A DNA stretch of 64,000 bases. Origin: Aquatica leii (lineage: Eukaryota; Arthropoda; Insecta; Coleoptera; Lampyridae). The notes under the pieces are model-generated. The model saw only the letters and a list, made by a program, of their open reading frames with translations. It did no database searches and was not told where the DNA came from. The translations under genes were made by a program, and so were the position numbers. Shown in pieces: positions 60,410 through 64,000 of this stretch (the first letter of the stretch is position 1; each line of letters begins with the position of its first letter). The stretch spans positions 64,043,389 to 64,107,388 of the forward strand of contig CM069435.1 in assembly GCA_035610365.1 (NCBI GenBank), read 5' to 3'.

Positions 60410-61288
60410 CTAAGTTTCGTTGTCTCGGAGGCCGTCTACGAGGGTTTGAATAGCCAACTGCTCCAAGAAGGTATCTGGTGCTGTAGGATACGCAAGCCGT
60501 GTTAATCTGGCGATGTCAGCATCAAACTCTTGAAGACTTTCGGCAGCTTTTTGAACCCGACTTTTAATTTGAGCTTGATAGACTTGTTGACGATGAGCAT
60601 CTCCATATCTCATTTCTAATCGTGAAATTAAAAGTTCGTAATTTTCTTGTAGGTGGTCAGGAACAGTTTGTAAAATTCCAAGCGCTTCTCTACGTAAGGA
60701 CACTATTAAAGACGTCGCTTTCTGCTTGTTGCTCCACCCTTTAGCAGTAGCTGCGGCTTCAAACTGCTTGTAGTAGGTTGACCATGGAACTTTACCATCA
60801 AAATTCGGTGGTACAACTTTGAACTTGTGAGTGCTTTCATCCCGGCGGTCCATTATTAAATCTTCACTCGTGACGCTTTCTTCACCGTGGCAATTCATTT
60901 GCTTCATTCTTTCTTCAATCAGTTTTATTCTGTCTTCTAATTTGTCCTCTATTGCTTCTGTTTTCTCATTCACAGATTCGCAAATTTCTTCTTTCAAATT
61001 TAGCATATCTGCTTGGGTTTCCTCTTGAATTTTTTCTATGCTCGTTCGTATTTCTTCTTTTAAACTTCTAGAATTTTCTTCCATTTTCTGAGAATGTTCG
61101 GAAAGTTTTTCTTCCATTTTTCTAGAATTTTCTTCCATCTTCTGAGAATTTTCTTCCATTTTCTGCGAATTTTCGTGAAACTTTTCTTCCATTTTTCTAT
61201 TCATCGATTCTTGACCATTTTTTATCGATTCAAGAAATTCAAATAGTTTTGCATCCATTTTAACTGCTTGCAAACGCGTCACCGGCAT
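60410..61288 (-). CDS. gag: Gag, N-terminal and capsid region
   Basis: The first convincing start is the ATG at 61286-61288 (MPVTRLQAV); the frame is open further up but only with non-ATG starts. Residues 30-110 or so are a predicted coiled coil made of near-identical seven-residue repeats (SQKMEEN, SRKMEEK). A capsid-like region follows (WSTYYKQFEAAATAKGWSNK, then LRREALGILQTVP, YELLISRLEMRYGD, SLQEFDADIARL), typical of Ty3/Gypsy gag. The frame stops at TAG in the middle of the capsid C-terminal helices ([21 protein letters not shown]), an odd place for a natural gag end, suggesting a mutation or a readthrough codon. The zinc knuckle lies beyond that stop. Confidence 0.9.
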   Translation of the reverse strand: MPVTRLQAVKMDAKLFEFLESIKNGQESMNRKMEEKFHENSQKMEENSQKMEENSRKMEEKLSEHSQKMEENSRSLKEEIRTSIEKIQEETQADMLNLKEEICESVNEKTEAIEDKLEDRIKLIEERMKQMNCHGEESVTSEDLIMDRRDESTHKFKVVPPNFDGKVPWSTYYKQFEAAATAKGWSNKQKATSLIVSLRREALGILQTVPDHLQENYELLISRLEMRYGDAHRQQVYQAQIKSRVQKAAESLQEFDADIARLTRLAYPTAPDTFLEQLAIQTLVDGLRDNET

Positions 61289-61546
61289 AAATTTAAATAT
61301 AACACGAATATAAAGTTTAAATACACTACTTTTTAAAATGCAGTTTTTGAATAACACAAAATTTAATAACTATCCACTTCTTAATATTAAACCACTAGTG
61401 TACGGAAACGAATTTAAATAATATCGCAATCACGCACTTGTTAAAAGAAAAAGTTTTATAAACACTATTTTATACTTTATATATAAACACGCGTATCGTA
61501 TCTCGAGCGATATTAAATTACTTAATGGTATTTACACTAATAAAAA

Positions 61547-61566
61547 CGAACCCGACACCGACACCA
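61547..61566 (-). other. Primer-binding site
   Basis: One base after the 5' LTR the coding strand reads TGGTGTCGGTGTCGGGTTCG. TGG pairs with a tRNA CCA end and the rest looks like the complement of a tRNA acceptor and T-arm. I could not name the tRNA with confidence. Confidence 0.75.
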
Positions 61567-61898
61567 ATGTTGCGAATTTATTTATTATTAACTAATTTAT
61601 TTAAACGATTAAAACTACGTTTACTTATTCTAGAAATATATACACTTTTAAATTAACCGAACTAATTAAATCTAATAATAATATTTAATAAAAACACTTA
61701 CACTATAATTTATATCACTTAAGATAAGATAACGGCCTCGGATTTCACACTTGTTTACACTAATTATCACATACACGATTATTCTCGATTTATTTATGTA
61801 GACACACACGTGCGAACGATTTATTTTCACTTGATAATCTTCTTAATACAGCTGCATTCGCGTTTCGACAATAACTGCCCTACGATTTCTTTCTTACG

Positions 61899-61906
61899 TA
61901 TTTATA
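61899..61906 (-). promoter_or_regulatory. TATA box of 5' LTR
   Basis: TATAAATA on the coding strand within CTATAAATACG. Transcription would be expected about 25-30 bp downstream, near 61870, leaving the AATAAA motif inside R or U5. The same motif is at 55758-55765 in the 3' LTR. Confidence 0.65.
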
Positions 61907-61952
61907 GACATCGGCGAATCCTTCTCGAGCGTTCCTTACTTTTCGCTATATC

Positions 61953-61981
61953 TTCTAGAAAATAGATAACAGCTTCTAGAA
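61953..61981 (-). promoter_or_regulatory. Paired TTCTAGAA motifs, heat-shock-element-like
   Basis: TTCTAGAA occurs at 61953-61960 and 61974-61981, about 47 and 68 bp upstream of the TATA box. Each contains the inverted nTTCnnGAAn arrangement bound by heat shock factor. Both are kept in the 3' LTR. Binding is not shown; the motif is also a simple 8-bp palindrome. Confidence 0.4.
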
Positions 61982-62018
61982 GGCTCTTGCATTTGCAAGT
62001 AATTTCTCGGACGTTTCA

Positions 62019-62022
62019 ATAT
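62019..62022. repeat. Target site duplication, right (ATAT)
   Basis: Matches 55423-55426 on the other side of the retrotransposon. Confidence 0.8.
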
Positions 62023-63254
62023 AAATTGATTGAACCTGTTATGTAAAGCTATTAGTGAAAATTACACAAAACTATCAAACCTCTATAGATAGATGTTTTA
62101 GAAAAAATCAAAAAAGAATATTTCTTTTCTTACATTTAAAAAACAACTTATAAGTATTGCGAATAGCGATGAAAGTGTACAATATCAAAGCATAAAAATG
62201 AAAATAATCCAGATGCATTATTTAAAAAAATCGTTTTTTGTCAACAAAAACTAGAAGGTTTTTATAATTAAAATTTTGATAAACAGCTGCCGATCTTCAA
62301 AAGTTGTAATTATAAAAACAGTTTGTAAAATTTTGTTATTTGTAAATAGCTAGATATCTTTATGAGATTAAGTAAACCTCAAAAAAGAATAAGAGAGTAA
62401 ATACTTAGACTGTGTAGGATGGTAAAAAATATTATGCCGGCTCTACAATCTTCCGAAAGTGACTCACACTTCGTTCGCCAGGCATTGCTCTGCCCAGTGA
62501 GGAGGCGTACCGAGATTACGATATTGCTCAAATGCAAAAATGAACTGACAACGCTTGGTTTGATCATTAGTTTGCCTAAATAAAATTTTTTGACTGTAAA
62601 TCAAAAAAAAATAAATAAAGCATGTTTTGATGTTTGTTTACCTACAAACATTTTTTTTGCTTTAATTAAAGGCATACCAACCGCACTGATTCTTAAGGGT
62701 TACTGAAAGGCTATAAAACAATTGTTAGATAAGATAAGATATCTTTGTTCCAGCACATTTTTTGCATTAGTAAGAATTAAACTATTTTTAAGTGTAACAT
62801 TTCTTAATGTAATAGACAAAGAGATTTTTGACTTTATTTGTTGCTGTAATTCAGATAATAATCCAAAAAATCTTAGCGCTTAGGATGCTAAAAAAAATGT
62901 AAGATGGCTTAACGAACGCGTAGAATTTTAAAAGTTACTTTATATATAAAAATGACTGAAGCGTTCTTTTACAAACTTTATTTTTACAACCGACTCCAAA
63001 AACTGATTTTGGCAGTTTTCTTTTTCCTGTTCAAATAGTGTGTCACGTACCATCATAACAAAAAAGCGGCACATTTAAATTTAGATACTACAACGTTCTC
63101 AGTCTAACACAAATTTAAATTACAAATAATATATACAAGTTATCCTGATACTATATGGCAGGGATAAGGTGTATATAAGCATAAACAAAATACATAATTC
63201 TAAACCTAACAAGATTACAATTTTTTAAAAATAGAGAAAAGTAATATTAACTAA
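62023..63254. other. Non-coding stretch with one G+C-richer patch
   Basis: At about 62410-62580 composition rises and the plus strand is open for about 50 codons (including PALQSSESDSHFVRQALLCP), but I recognise no family. The rest is A+T-rich and featureless. Confidence 0.4.
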
Positions 63255-64000
63255 CTTGTCAGGATTTCAGCTGAGCATGGCCCACAAACCTAAAGATGGC
63301 ATCTGAGTCATTTAGCACCTTTCAACATCACACAACACATTATATCTATCGTTAGATAGGACCTGCTTAACCAGGGGTGTTATCTTCATTTCTAATCATT
63401 ACAGTATTACTTTTTTTTTAATAATTTGTTGGCGTTTGGTGGCTGGTATTATACTACTGTTCAACTGAGATTTTTGAATATTTTTAGAAGCTTGTTCCTG
63501 TATCTCGACCAAATTTTTGTCATCCTTACTAAAATTATGTAAGATTTCTTTTATAGAATCTCTAACCTCTCTAGTCTGATTAATTTCGAATAATAACATG
63601 GAAGGAGTACCTCCAGTAAAACGACAAATAGTGTGGAACTATCATCAACCAACTTGGATATCACGATAACACGATTTACTGTTTTACATTGACCATTCAA
63701 ATGAGAGGTTCCGACCGCAACTAAATTATGTTTGATTAATCAAGAATTTAAGAAATCTTTAATACTGGTAAAAGTAAAGCAAGTTCCTCGATCAGATATT
63801 ATAGTATCTTAGGTCTACTATAAATTTGAAAAATCTTTAATAACTTTATTAGTACAGGTGCTCTTAAGATAAGATAAATAGAAAGAAATTTAGTAACAGC
63901 GTCAATAACACTTTGAACATTTATATAACTCCTATTAGTTTTTGTCAAAGGCTCAAAGTAATTAAAATGAATACAATGGAACGGAAGCTTGCTTTTAAGT
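63255..64000 (-). pseudogene. Ty3/Gypsy integrase relic, open at right edge
   Basis: On the minus strand, from the right edge: LPFHCIHFNYFEPLTKTNRS then VQSVIDAVTKFLSIY (integrase core start, first catalytic Asp region), a decayed middle (63600-63830), then MLLFEINQTREVRDSIKEIL and SKNIQKSQLNSS (63399-63599), and finally VMIRNEDNTPG, LSNDRYNV and CDVERC in shifted frames down to about 63255, matching the Gypsy integrase C-terminus (LPNDRY block). Stops and frameshifts show it is dead. It continues beyond 64000. It is not close to the young element at 55.4-62 kb. Confidence 0.82.

Larger units (their letters stand above)
55427..62018 (-). mobile_element. Young full-length Ty3/Gypsy retrotransposon with macrodomain-CCCH ORF
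   Basis: A 6592-bp element transcribed on the minus strand: 5' LTR (61568-62018), primer-binding site, gag, protease, RT, RNase H, integrase with a C-terminal WEGPYEVV block, an extra macrodomain/CCCH ORF, polypurine tract, 3' LTR (55427-55877). LTRs start TGAAACG and end CGCAACA on the coding strand. Two differences in 451 bp between LTRs and the intact ATAT duplication indicate a recent insertion. Coding G+C is much higher than the surrounding genome. Two TAG codons interrupt the gag-pol frame. Gene order puts it in the Ty3/Gypsy group; I did not assign a finer lineage. Confidence 0.96.
61568..62018 (-). repeat. 5' LTR, 451 bp
   Basis: Same length as the 3' LTR with two differences. It contains the promoter: TATA box at 61899-61906 and two TTCTAGAA palindromes upstream of it. 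The untranslated leader from the LTR to gag (61289-61546) is A+T-rich with no open frame. Confidence 0.96.

Overview
The window looks like a piece of an insect (at least arthropod) nuclear genome: strongly A+T-rich, no bacterial-style operons, no confidently recognised host protein-coding gene, and a dense record of eukaryotic transposons of many classes (Tigger, mariner, Tc1-like, hAT-type and other inverted-repeat elements, Penelope-like, Jockey-like, R1-like, several Ty3/Gypsy copies, a tyrosine-recombinase-like multicopy gene). Family assignments come from reading translations by eye. No database search was possible.

Layout. 0-3.4 kb: decayed Tigger transposase running off the left edge, a possible set of small spliced exons, and an internally deleted mariner with both inverted ends. 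7-10 kb: an inverted-repeat element with a transposase tail and several near-perfect hairpins. 10.7-12.9 kb: decayed Gypsy pol with a flanking direct repeat. 14.4 kb: Tc1-like relic. 16.3-18.05 kb: Penelope-like element (minus strand) with RT, GIY-YIG nuclease and a hammerhead-type motif downstream. 20.3-22.9 kb: Jockey-like relic split by a dispersed repeat. 22.9-24.5 kb: Gypsy gag-protease-RT relic. 26.5-30 kb: dispersed repeat family, a small inverted-repeat element and a short-period minisatellite. 30.6-32.6 kb: zinc-finger/tyrosine-recombinase-like gene, broken. 32.7-34.5 kb: LTR-like repeat, then a second Penelope-like fragment with its hammerhead motif. 36.5-37.1 and 39.8-40.3 kb: two different tandem arrays. 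41.8-46.1 kb: two head-to-tail R1-like relics. 46.7 kb: hAT-type MITE. 47.2-53 kb: Gypsy relics, a second copy of the LTR-like repeat and a 41-bp tandem array. 63.3-64 kb: another Gypsy integrase relic leaving the window.

The outstanding object is the young, complete LTR retrotransposon at 55427-62018 (minus strand). Its two 451-bp LTRs differ at two positions, it has a 4-bp target duplication, a primer-binding site and a polypurine tract, and its gag, protease, RT, RNase H and integrase lie in one frame interrupted by two TAG codons. After integrase, in a +1 frame overlapping the end of pol, it carries an extra ORF: a macrodomain closely resembling the ADP-ribose glycohydrolase TARG1/OARD1, with the catalytic Lys and Asp retained, fused to a CCCH zinc finger. 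A retrotransposon carrying an apparently catalytic de-ADP-ribosylating enzyme in the envelope position is the best candidate here for a previously undescribed system. The proposed logic (reversing host ADP-ribosylation directed at the element) is inference.
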